DNA from: Whitmania pigra
Taxonomy: Eukaryota > Annelida > Clitellata > Hirudinida > Haemopidae
Direction: 5' to 3'
Length of the DNA stretch: 64,000 bases
Assembly (NCBI GenBank): GCA_021613335.1
Contig: JAJTWR010000254.1
Location: 272,501-336,500 of the forward strand
Made by a program: the position numbers and the translations under genes. This document shows positions 26,690 to 42,000 of the stretch, one piece after another. Within the stretch, counting starts at the first letter, position 1; each line of letters opens with the position of its first letter. Below the pieces are notes generated by a model. It saw nothing but the letters and a program-made list of their open reading frames with translations. It was not told the DNA's origin and searched no databases.

Positions 26690-29312
26690 ATGAATACGAT
26701 TGTTTCGTTATGTCACTTCTGTGAGATTCACGGGCCAATAGTTCTTTTCTGCACTCAGGAAATTGTTCTCCCAAAGAAAATTTCTAAAATAACCGAGGAA
26801 TTATTTTTGTCTACCTTTATTAAACCCACAGAAAACTCTGAAATTAAAAATACGGACAAGACTTGTTCACAGAAAACTTGCAAGGTTGAGGAATCGTGGG
26901 ATATCGTGTTAATTATAATGTTCTATATTTTTTTTAAATTTAATTTCATACGTCAAAGTTACTCATAAATAAATTAATAAAATGTGTCATCTTTTCAGGC
27001 ATGTCAGTCTTTTAAAAATGTAACTCATGGCTTTATTACTAGAGATGAAGCAAGCTTGAAAGTTTATTTGACCACTCAGCAGCCCTATGATGATGTTTTT
27101 TATGAAATTGTGAAACAGACTTGTTTTCAGAGTATCTCATGCGAGGTGAACAAATTATTTTTAACATTCTGCACTCATTTATATATAACATTAATAATTT
27201 GTGAGCAAACTATTTCCAATAAGTAAAGATTATTGCTTGTTTAAAATTTTAAGCAATACCCTGGGCAAGTGGGTCCAATGTTTTTTGGAGATGAAGGAAT
27301 ATCCTACACATTTAGTTTTAAGTTCTCTCTCAAAGATTTCCATTCAAGAGGTTTTAAAAGAAATTATAGCATCAATATTATATCCAAAGATAAGGTTCAT
27401 CTCTTGAATTCATGGGACTTCTATTGCAAGAATCTTGAAGGCATTGTTTCCAAATTAAAGAGTGAGGCAGAAGCATGTTTTGTTAAAGAGCATGCTCATC
27501 ATGGAACAAGTCTGCTTGCACGTTTTATTATCACTTTGACTTTTATTAATGCACTTTCTCGATACTCAAGATTTGCCCGGGAAATCCATTCCACTGGCAA
27601 CGTCATCATCTCTGACTACATTCCACTTGAAAAGTGGCAAACCCCAGAAAATCCAAAACAATCAAACCAGGTCGCTTTGTGACATCACTGAAAATTGTAA
27701 CATCTTTTTGAACCTTCACCAATTTTTTGTCCTCTTAATGAAAACCAACGGAGGTCGACTCGCAGAAAATGTCGTCTTCAAATCTCCTCACAGCTTCATA
27801 GATTTAAACAAAGTTGAAGGTAGTTTAGGGTCAGGAAACTTTTGCACTTTTGTTAACTTTTAAAAGGATTTCGTCCGACAGAAACCGAGGAAGGTTTCGT
27901 GAAATTGTTCAGCGAGCCGATGAAAGCCGAACAAAAGGTATCGGAACAACCCGAAAAACATTCATCGGCCATTTTTACTCACCTTAGGAGCCTCATGAAG
28001 GCAAGTGATAATTCAATATTTTTAATTTAGATGATGAACTATTTGTGCATAGTACTATAAATATTAATTTATTTCTGAAGTAGTTGAAATGTAGGTCGCT
28101 TATTTCCCGATCTTGGTTGATTAATATCACTAATAAATTAATATAACTTGCTTGTCTCAAATAGCTCAATAAAACTGCAGGTGTTAGGGTTGTCATCATT
28201 TATGGAAGTCCTGTACCACGTCATCGTTGGCACTCAGGTGCTCGTCAGGGCTCAAGACAAGGAAGTCATAAAATCTGTAATCGATTGCCTTAAGGTGTGA
28301 AGTCTTTTTCTTGTCGTTATTGACGTCGAAGTAGTAATTTTTAAAAAGTTTCGAACAATCGAAGTCGTTGCTTCCCGACGGATGCAAGAACGTGGCTTAC
28401 TTCACGACCGACTACGAGAGCTTCAGCGGCTGCAACTTCGTCGGCATGCCCCTGTTGCCCCTGTTGCCGAACGATTTGAAGCCGTGCTTGTTGCTGGACA
28501 TCAGCGGACTTCACACGTTGAAGAAAGTACCTCCTGTCGACAAGTGCAGGATCTACGAGTGTCTGAGAAACGAGATCGAAGAGCTGCTGTTGAGGTATTA
28601 CATGGTCACCTTTGAAAAGATTTACCTCCCTGCCAAGAGTAAGCACCATGTTATGCTCTTGTGAATGTCAATTTACCTTGCTTTCCTTTTTTTTTTAATT
28701 TTGTGATTTTTAAGGCAATACTCTTTGACAAATAAATAAGTAACAATTAAATTTAGTCATGATTGAGCTTCAATATGACATTAAATACAGTCCAATGATA
28801 GATGTGGTTGAAATACATTTTAAGAGAGAAATGAAGTAGTTTGTATCTGACTTTTAGATTTCACTGATGTGAGCACTTGTCACATTAATTTCTGTTTGGT
28901 CATTTATAATACTTATTATTATGTTATTGTTTATTATTTATTTATTTCGAAGTTCCAACCCTGTTAGAAACCATCCAAAAAATAATTCTGAATGAATGCC
29001 TCGATAACTCTGTTGTCGATTTGTGTTTGGCATCTCTGAGAGAAGATTGGTTCAAGTAAGTGTTTTGTTTTGTGCTTCTTAATATTCTGTTAGGCAACTA
29101 CTTTTTAATGAGACCTAACGTTGAACATCACTTGAAATTTGATTTATAGCAAAGCCAAGGCGTATTATGCGTTCATAAAAGGGGGACAAAGGTCAAAAAA
29201 TGATGTTGAGAAGCTTCTGCAAGTTCTCGGGGCAAAAAGTGAAGACAAAATCGTGTTGACGTTTTGGATGACTGCTCTTTTTCCAAAAGAACATAAGACT
29301 GAAACACAATGA
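26690..29312 (+). CDS. FLCN: Folliculin (FLCN)
   Basis: Nine exons: 26690-26884, 26999-27145, 27254-27521, 27571-27819, 27882-28000, 28181-28294, 28365-28638, 28953-29055 and 29150-29312 (TGA), about 543 residues (human 579). The start reads MNTIVSLCHFCEIHGPIVLF. The CKACQSF knuckle, GPMFFGDEG and SRGFKRNYSI follow in the longin half. The Arg at about 146 in SRGF aligns with the RagC/D GAP arginine finger of human FLCN. The DENN half shows SLMKVLGLSSF, LLPDGCKNVAYF, GCNFVGM and FWMTALFPKEHK. Folliculin acts with FNIP proteins at the lysosome to control Rag GTPases, mTORC1 and TFE factors. The acidic linkers are shorter than in human. The exon 3-4 junction requires a 49-nt intron (27522-27570) with a weak donor, and the exon 5 donor is GC (28001). 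Confidence 0.93.
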
Positions 29313-30818
29313 TTTAGTGTCTGGATTTATTTATTGTTAGCTTTTCTTGTGATGAAGTTTATCATTTAAGTTAATGTTTTAACTTCAGCTTATCTACTTA
29401 AGTGCATCTGTAGATTTGTTTTAGACTTGGAATTTTTATGGTCATTCTTCTACTATTTAAATGTTTTGCATGTTTTAATTTCCAGAACACTGTTAAACAA
29501 AAGTTATTTACAATTTTTTAAATGCTATTGTTTCTTTTTATTTGATTCAAATTTATTAATAATTATAATTTTTGTCTCAACATGTTCTATTAAATACCAG
29601 AAGGCAGTTTCTATGACATTTTCAATATTACATTAATTTTCAATTAGTCTCGTATTTATGCAATTTGAGGCACAGTTGTTCATCATAAACTTTGAAACAA
29701 CTTTATCTGTCTGAGCTAACTGACCAGTTTCAACATCCACTATTGCTGGAATTATAATTTTGCAAAGCATGGAAAATTTGAATTGGAGATATTTAACATC
29801 ATGTGACTCTTGTTCTTGGAGTTGCTAGTGATCTTGAATATCAAACCAGGCTATAAAGTGCCAAAAATATAAAGTTATTAAGATAAATTTTAAGAATTTT
29901 TACTATATTTATTCTATTTAATATATGTTTTTTTATGTTTCTAAATTTTAATCTGCTGTTTTCTTGCATAAAAACATATGGAAACCAACAGGATTGGAAA
30001 TAATTTCTTCAGAGTTTAATTTTTCGACTCATAAGATAATGAATCCATTCAACGTCACCTTTAATGTATTTCTGAGGTTGGAAACATTATTATCTTTAGT
30101 CTTACACACAACTGTATACTTGGGCTTGTTGCGCATAAATCCGAATATTAGATCGTATATTTGTTTCTCAGCTGCGGTTATGCTACATTAAAAATTCAAT
30201 GTAATTCAATTCTTAATAAGTAAATGGCTGGTTATTCTACATGTTACTTAATATCTAATAGTTATTTAAATTATGTAATAAAAGGAGTGCCAATAAAACA
30301 CATTGTTTAACGGAAATCATCTGTCAATTGAAAGTTTAAATATATGCAAGCTCAGTATAGCTTTTAATGGTTAAGATCGATAAAAAAAAATGACAATTTT
30401 TTTTACCCAATTCAAAATTATGTATATGACAAATGATTTAACTAATGTTGACGTGCTACCAATGCCACCAATCATAATTACATTTAATTTACATATTCTC
30501 TGAAAATTGTTGAAAAATTGAAAAACAATTATAAATATTTAAGATATAAAGTTCAGGTAATTAAGTAACAAATAGGCTAGCGCTTGAGTCTTAATATTAA
30601 ACGTATAAGTTAATTATACAACTTGCACTAAATTGTGAGAGTTTTATTAAATATAACGTTTTTCGTAAAGAAATAAATTACTATTAATGCATATTGCATT
30701 AACTTTTTGTAACTTTCCGCATTAGTAATCCAAAATTATAATCAGCCGATGGTCTCAGCCGCTCGAGCTAGTGTTCCTATTTATTCGTACTGTCTTTAAA
30801 CTGCTTGAGATTGAGAAG
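29313..30818. other. Intergenic region between FLCN and PCYT2
   Basis: 3' untranslated region of folliculin followed by AT-rich unique sequence and the presumed PCYT2 promoter. No gene, RNA or mobile element recognised. Confidence 0.6.
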
Positions 30819-34662
<3,844 letters not shown>

Positions 34663-35739
34663 CCTGCTCCAGATCGTACGGTATTTCCGAATCGAGGTCG
34701 AAGATGTGATTTTCATAATGAGGGTCGAGGGATTTTAAACTTTTGAAGTTTGTTTACATCAGAATTTAAATATTCTTGTGAAATTCCTGACATCTCAATC
34801 TTTTTGTATCTCCATTGCAATTGTTTTAGCAAGATTTGTATTCTTGATTTGACTTATTGATCATTTGACAATTTTTCTAAAGTTTTGCACTAAACATTTA
34901 CATTGGGGGGTTTTGTAAGATGGAAAGTTTCTAAAGACCTGTGGCATTGCATATTTATTAAAAACTTCTTGCCCATAGTTTTGTACAGAATTATTTAACA
35001 TTGAAACTGCATTTCTCATTCACAAATTGAAAGCTCACTGCTGTTGATTATAAGGGTTCAAGAAGTCTTATTCCATTCTGGGGGTCACTCCAATGATCAT
35101 GATTTTTTCCTTATTTCTGATTCTCATGCCTGTGGAGCGTGAATTTAAATTGCAGAGAAGTTTTTATGGTGCAAAAATGCGTCAGGTTACCTACCAATGG
35201 AGTTCGTGTTGTTGAGTCAACTGTGTTCATCGGCCTGACAAGTTACATCTCTTTCCTACTTGAAGTATTCATTTTCATGCGCAAGCATCCCACGGACGAG
35301 CGTTCTCGTGTAGTCGTGTTCGTGTCAGTCTCGCTTCCTTAGAAGTTGCGTGTCTCCATATCGAAGTTTTATGTGCAATTTGTGCAATTTACTTTATTCT
35401 CGTAGACATCCATTTATCTATCATTTGTCGCTCGTCTGTGGTAGGATTAATTAACAAGAGGATGCTTTGACTGAATTGCATCGTTTGAAATTGTGATTTG
35501 TTCATCGTTGAAGGTTTGCTGAAGAGTTTGTGCATAATTTTCAATATTAGATTTGGCCGAAATTATTTTGATTCTCTTCCAGTTGAATTTTTATTTTTTC
35601 CAGTAATTGGTCGGACAGAAATTTCATTAGAAAAGTTGAGTCGCAGAGGACCCAGATGTACCAATTTTGTTCAACTTTTGTAGTTAATTTCAATTTGTAT
35701 TTACAGAGTTCAATAAATTGACTGCAAAGTATGTGCAAT
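34663..35739. other. Intergenic region, convergent 3' ends
   Basis: Lies between the 3' ends of PCYT2 (+) and the cyclin gene (-). Unique AT-rich sequence. No further gene seen. Confidence 0.6.
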
Positions 35740-37231
35740 TCACTTGCGCATGAACGCAGTGTGAATGACTCTTTGAACTGGACGTGGTTGAGATGGTTTG
35801 GAAATGCTTTTCTTTTCCAGAGCAATTCCTCCTGATGTTGTGATTGCTTGATTGGCAGTTCTTGAGGGTTTAGGTTTACCTTTGAGGTAGGAGCACACGT
35901 TCATGTACGAGGTGAGGGGTAGGATCTTTGTGCAGGCCACTTTGTTGAACCTATTGCAGAAGAATTAGGTCAGCTCATTTTAATTGTTGGCTTAGTTGGC
36001 TTTAAATATGTAACCATCTGTCATAGGTCGGTTGTAATTGTCAGGTAAAGAAAAATCGCGGGTGACGCCTACAAAAGCTTAGTTTTAACTCAAAAGCAAA
36101 GCGCATGAAGCCTGTGTAATTTGAGGCTCGTTCTTAGCAAATAGTTCTGATGAGGATTTGAACCGGTCGAATGGTGTATAACAGCTGTCATTGAATGTAC
36201 ATATAACAAATTACTTTGTTGGCCACAGTACAACGTTCGAATTGCGATGGAGGCTGACCTTTTTGACGAGTATTTTTCAAGAATATGGCCGAAGAAAGGC
36301 ATCGGCTGCGTGAAAAAGATGTTGTGAACCTCCATGATGCAGAATATTAACGAGTTACATTCGTATCCGGTAATCTCCACCAACTTCTCGTCCTGTTGAA
36401 GTTAGCAGCAATATTTAAGTAAGGTATTGTTTCTTCATTATCAATCTATCAGAATTACTTATGAAAAAGTATAGGAGCAAACGAACTAGTAAGATATTTA
36501 TAAATAAATTTATTTACAATTGATAAAATACTTTTGCATTGTATCTTACCCAGGGTGACTTGTGGAGAATGAGACGTGCCACGAAAATGGCAGACGCGGC
36601 AATTTCACTAGGAAGAAAAGGAAATGAATGCTTTCCATTTATGACAACCAGCTCCATCAGCATCTGTCGATAAGAAAATCAATGTTGTTCAATGTTAAAG
36701 TATTATTTAGACATTTATTTATCACTACGACTTTAATTAATTTATTAATTGCATCATTACTAATGATATCTGGACTTGAATTGAATGCTAAAGGCCAACG
36801 TTAAAGATAATTTTCACAATTGTTACATTAACATTAATGATATAAGATATAAATTCAATGTTGTTAATACAAACACTGTCATGGTACTGGAAGTGTTAAT
36901 ATTAATAGATTGTTAAAATTAGTAATAAAATACCATGGCGAGAAACCGGACGTTGTCATCAGCTTGGGTTTCCTGAATAAATTTGTCACAAAAAAAGCTC
37001 GGTGTGGGAGGGGAAAGGTCAAAGTTTAGGACCTTCAAGAGGATCGTTTCCATCTCCAACATCTGAAACATCAATGAATTTTTAAATGACTTAATTAGGG
37101 TGGCTAATTATTAATGAATCATTCCAACTTCTGTCATACTGTACATTCCATTAGAGAGCTTCACAAAATCTTTCATTTCTCTAACGCTTGTGTTGTTGTC
37201 CATTTTCCTGTTATTATTATTATTATTATTA

Positions 37232-37287
<56 letters not shown>

Positions 37288-37886
37288 TACAATTGCAATA
37301 ACAATTGAATTGAGAGTGACGCAATAATGATATAATGTTATACAATATGGTGACAGATGAGGGCAAATCTACAGAAATTTAAAAAAAAAATAAAAATAAC
37401 ATAGAAGAAATTAATTAGTCAATTAATAAACTAACCATGCTAGGTAGAGGCAAGTCATGCCTAGCAACTGAACATCATTCTCCTTGACTACGACTTTTGT
37501 GAGAAATCTGTCGAAGTAGTTGAGAGCCAGAAACCAGACTTCCTGAGGAAGGGCGTAGAATTCACCCACCGCAGTCAGCCAATCAAAGAGCCTCGTCCTC
37601 ATTTCATGGGTCACGTGACGCTGGTCAGACATGTAGGTGGCATTTGGTCTGTTTTTTAACTTTTAAGATAATGCAAACATTTCAATAAGAATATAACATT
37701 TTTTTAGAAGTTTCTCATATCGGCGGCTATTAGCACATTTTCTTTGTTAACATCCAACATTAATTATTTTGTAAATTAGCAAATGATACTCACATCTTTT
37801 TCTCTCTTCAGCATGTACTTGAGAGAGTACATGTTGTACTCATTCAAATACCTCTCCTCATCATCGCCATCATTTGATTTATTCAT
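35740..37886 (-). CDS. Divergent A/B-type (mitotic-like) cyclin
   Basis: Seven minus-strand exons: 37886-37794, 37659-37436, 37207-37129, 37062-36934, 36663-36550, 36392-36259 and 35950-35740 (TGA), 984 nt, 327 residues, all phases consistent. The cyclin box is clear: YLNEYNMYSLKYM, RPNATYMSDQRHVTHEMR, RLFDWLTAVGEFY, LALNYFDRFL, VQLLGMTCLYLA. The C-terminal fold has LLKVLNFDLSPPTP, FLPSEIAASAIFVAR and LEKYSSKRFNKVA. Cyclins activate cyclin-dependent kinases. MRxxLxDWL and the RPN/YM motif point to the A/B class, though QLLGMTC recalls D-type. Odd points are the absence of an N-terminal regulatory region (the fold starts at about residue 12, so no destruction box is visible) and WKMDN where A cyclins have SKFEE. 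An upstream in-frame stop lies before the start. A missed 5' exon remains possible. Intron 2 ends in a TAA microsatellite. Confidence 0.88.
37210..37288. repeat. (ATT)n microsatellite in cyclin intron 2
   Basis: About 78 bases of ATT repeat on the plus strand. In the cyclin's sense direction it is TAA/AAT repeat running directly into the CAG acceptor of exon 3. Confidence 0.95.
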
Positions 37887-39004
37887 AATTTGTTGAAATT
37901 CGCAGACGTTAAATTATTTTAAACGATTCAAAACTCCTGCCGTATATTGCTCCATTTATCCCAAATCCAAAAAGCTAGAAATATACTCCAAGCGGCGCAA
38001 ATAGTTTGATCGAGAACCTCTCAACGCGAGGAGCAGGTTAAAAGGGGTGACTCGGTGATACTAATTTGAATTATTATTATTAACTGGCCATCATCCTTCA
38101 CACGTGGAGATCAGTGGTCCATATTTTAATTCGTTTGAATCGGACTATTATTGTACCCGAGATCATCAGTGCATTAACTATTGTGTCACATTGGCGGAAA
38201 CGAAATGAGTTAACCGCTGCGTTGAAAACATCTTTATTAATTTGATGTATTGCTTTATTGTATGAGGTGATACAGAATCGATAGTCACATGATGAAGGAT
38301 GGAGCTGCTAATTAATTTTTTCGATGTGCCATAATTTTTTTCAATTTATTGAATCTCCATTCTCAATCAATTTAATATTAACTGCTTGATATTTTACTGC
38401 AACCTTCGAAAGCTTAACAGAAACGGTTAAACTTCCAGCGGGATTTTGAGGTAATCGAAGAGGTACATCAGAAGATAATCATCAGGAACATATGAGAAAC
38501 TCAATCGTTGAAGTTAAAGGGAGCACATGATATCAGACATTAAGTATCAAACAAGAACATATCAATATGATCGACAACTTATGTCTTAAATCTATAGACA
38601 TGTATATAAACTAACAAAATATTATTCGATATACATAGAGATTTAAAATATAAAGGCAATAGCAGAATATGCTTTAGCAATTAGGTTAAGGAAATTAATA
38701 AAAATAATGTTAATATTAATGTCTATAAAAGATATTTTAAAACAAATTATTCAAAAATAATTGTTGGTTTGAAAAATGTTAATGTTACTACAAAATTAAT
38801 TACATTTCTTAATGCCAACAAAGTGATATTTTGAAATTCAAAATCGTGAAAACTTTTCATTAAAGTTGTCTCAATTAGTTTCCATGGCATCAATAATAGC
38901 GAGTTTTTAGATTGCTATAGAATTGTGCTATTATCCTCGTATTCATTTTTATTTTTTCTGCATTGATATTTAATTATTTTTTCTTACTTGTGAAGTCATT
39001 CTAA
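37887..39004. promoter_or_regulatory. Shared divergent upstream region, cyclin / ARMC3
   Basis: About 1.1 kb separates the start codons of two genes transcribed away from each other, so it must contain both promoters unless further 5' exons exist. No TATA box stands out. AT-rich sequence, no element recognised. Confidence 0.45.
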
Positions 39005-42000
39005 ATGAAGAAAGCTAAAACTAAGGTCTACCCTATTTGAAGTTTCCTAACATTATAAATCTAAGTGACTATATTTTTATTGCATTCTAAAGGCAGAACG
39101 GACCTCAGACGTTGGGCAAGTGTCGAATGATGTTTTGTTATTGAACAGCACCCATGATTATGAAATAAGCAATGCTTGCGTTGCTCTTTACCAGTTCGCA
39201 GAAAAAAGTAAACGGATTTAATAAAAACCTGCTCACAATTTATAAAGTTTGAAACTATTTCCAGGTGAAGAAAGTAAAGTAGTATTATCAAATACAGAAA
39301 ATTGTTTGAAGAAGTTGATAGAACATCTTGACAATGAATGCTTAAGTGTCAGGAGGCTTTCTTGCATGGTTTTGGCCAGCTTGAGTTTAAGTGGTGGGTG
39401 CTATTTGAGGATAAATTGCTATGAGTACTAATCATGAGTATTAACAATCATTTCCAGCAAATGTCCGAAAGGAAATAAGAAAATCGAAAGGTCTTGTTAA
39501 GAGACTTTTATATCTCATTAAATGTGAAGGTTAATGTTGTTACATTCAAAATATTAATCTAGTCTTTCAAGAGCATCAGCAAATTGTGCATTCCTGTGGC
39601 ACACTTAACTATATCTTTCATCTTACATGAATATTTTCTATCTTAAATTTAACACTTTTCATAATTTATCATTTTTGTGACAGATACCTTTGCAACACTT
39701 TTCTAATCTAAAGCTTCTATGCCTTAATTGAAAATGTGTGTCAAAATAGTAATAAAAGTTAAATTGGATAATAAAATTAATGGAACATGTAAAATTTATC
39801 AAATTGGTATAATAATTGAAATTCTCAGGTGATGATGTCTTAAAGGAGAACACATTGTTGTTGCTTTCATCTCTGGCCAATGAATTCAGTTGGAAAGTGT
39901 CTATTTGTGACAAAGGAGGTTTAGTTCCCCTGCTTGATTGCCTTCAATCAGAAGATCCTGACATTGTCAAAAATGCCCTCCAAACAATGGCACTAGTTCT
40001 TCAGGTTGGAACAGTAGAGTTACAAAGTTGGACGAGATTAATTTTTCTAGACTTGAATAGTGATAATGGTACAGATAATGATAATGGTAATGGTAATGAT
40101 GATAACAACAATAACGACAATAATAAAAATAATAATAATAAAATGAATAATAATAATAATAATTGTTTTATTTGTAATGCTTTTTAATTTTAATTGATTT
40201 ATTTATTTTTAGTATATTGATTTAATTCAATTATGTTTCACTCATTAATGTAAAATTATTATAATCTCATTTACCTGCTTCAGTACTTCAATGCAAAGAT
40301 TGCCTTGTACTCATGCAACAACATTCAGTACATGTTTGGTCTCATGTTCTCAGAACATACTATCATTAAACAATTGGTCATAACTGTCTTCATACAAGCT
40401 ATAGAATATGGTATGAACTAAGGATTTAAAACATGCTTTTCCATTTTCATTGCTTCTAATTCACCTTGTGCCTGTGCAATAAAATTTAATAAACACCTTG
40501 GACACATTTATATTAGTAATGTCAATCAATTAAATCAAAATATTGATTAATTTGAATTAAAAAGTTCAATAATAATAATAACAATATAATAATAACAACA
40601 ACAACAACAATAATAATATTTAATACCAACAAACTCAGCTCCAATGAGAGTAATGATGGGAATGAGAGGCATCATGGAAATGCTTTTTGGCTGTTTGATG
40701 TGCAACCCCGATGGAGAATCACTGCCGCACGTCCTTCATCTTCTGTCGAAATGCCTCTGCATCCCAAACATGCTCGAAGTTTGTTTAAACTCTTCATTTA
40801 TGATGTGACATTAATTGTATAAATTGTGTTTTTGTTTTGTTTTTTGTTTTCTAAGAAGCTTTGATTGATCAGAAAGAAATTATTAAGAAATGGATAAGTT
40901 TGGATTTTTGTGGTGTTGCAATTAAAAATTAAAAAATATAATAAATAAATTAGATTTAGTAAAGTATGGATTTAATGTTTAATGTAAATGTTTTCCAATT
41001 CACTCTCAAATTGAGTTGATTTCTGCATTGATTTTTGTTGTTTTGTGATTTTCAGGAATTTTGTTCTCGTTGTGGAATCGAGTCTCTGTTGAGTCTTTTG
41101 AAAGGAAACTCGAACAACGAAGAAGAACCAACCGATGAAAAGAAAACTGATAAAAAGACTGCTCCTTCAAAGAACAAGAAAGAAAAAGAGCATGGTCACT
41201 ATGACGAATAAATAATTTATTGTATATTAATTTCATTGCATTATTGATTATATCATTGGCATGCCATCCAATCATTATCATGGTTATTTTGACACAAATA
41301 GAGTGGAATATGATTGAACTATTGATTTTATATCAAAAAAATCAATCATGGATTTGTTGTTATTTTCCCCTACGTTGTTCATTTTCAGAAACAGAAACAA
41401 AAACAACAACGGGTGAATTCAATTTGATTCAAGTCCAAGACATAACTGACAGCATTTTTGAATGCCTGCAGAGAATTGCAATGCAACGTCAGTTCCTCGT
41501 TCATTTATTACGATTGAATTAAGTATTTGTTGTAGTATTTGCATGTTGTTCATGTCATTAGTATTACTGTTAGCATTTGCTCATTTCCTTTCAGCAAAGT
41601 TCTACAGGGCTCTGCAAAGAGAAAACTTTGATGATCTTCTGATCTCTCTCCTTCCAACTATTGAAACGTCAGGAAAGAACTTCACAACATTTTGTAACCT
41701 CCTTGGGGTTTTGTGCTATTACATAAAAAGTCGCCTTTATTTTGGGGAGAAATGTAAGCAATGCACAGTTGTTTTCATTGAATAATTTATGTTAATTAAT
41801 TGTTTGTGGTTCATACAGGTTTTAGTATATATTGCATTTTATTTACATTTGTTTCTATTTGTTTGCATATGAAATATTAAAAGAACATTGATATCATATC
41901 TTTAAAATATTGATATTGTATCATTCAAACTCACTCTTACAAAATATTTTCTCAGTTCTTCAATGAAATGTAACAAAAATTCTGCTTGATTTATCCCCAA

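Noticed and set aside
28341..28649. 102-codon minus-strand frame (and a second plus-strand frame) over folliculin
   Set aside because: Shadows of folliculin exon 7, which matches the DENN half of the protein.
37602..37616. GTCACGTGAC palindrome (TFE/CLEAR-type E-box) in the cyclin
   Set aside because: It lies within coding exon 2 and is explained by the protein sequence. No reason to call it regulatory.
40005..40187. Extension of ARMC3 exon 5 into an Asn/Asp-rich tail
   Set aside because: The frame runs into a simple repeat, whereas splicing at 40004 leads in phase into the next armadillo exon.
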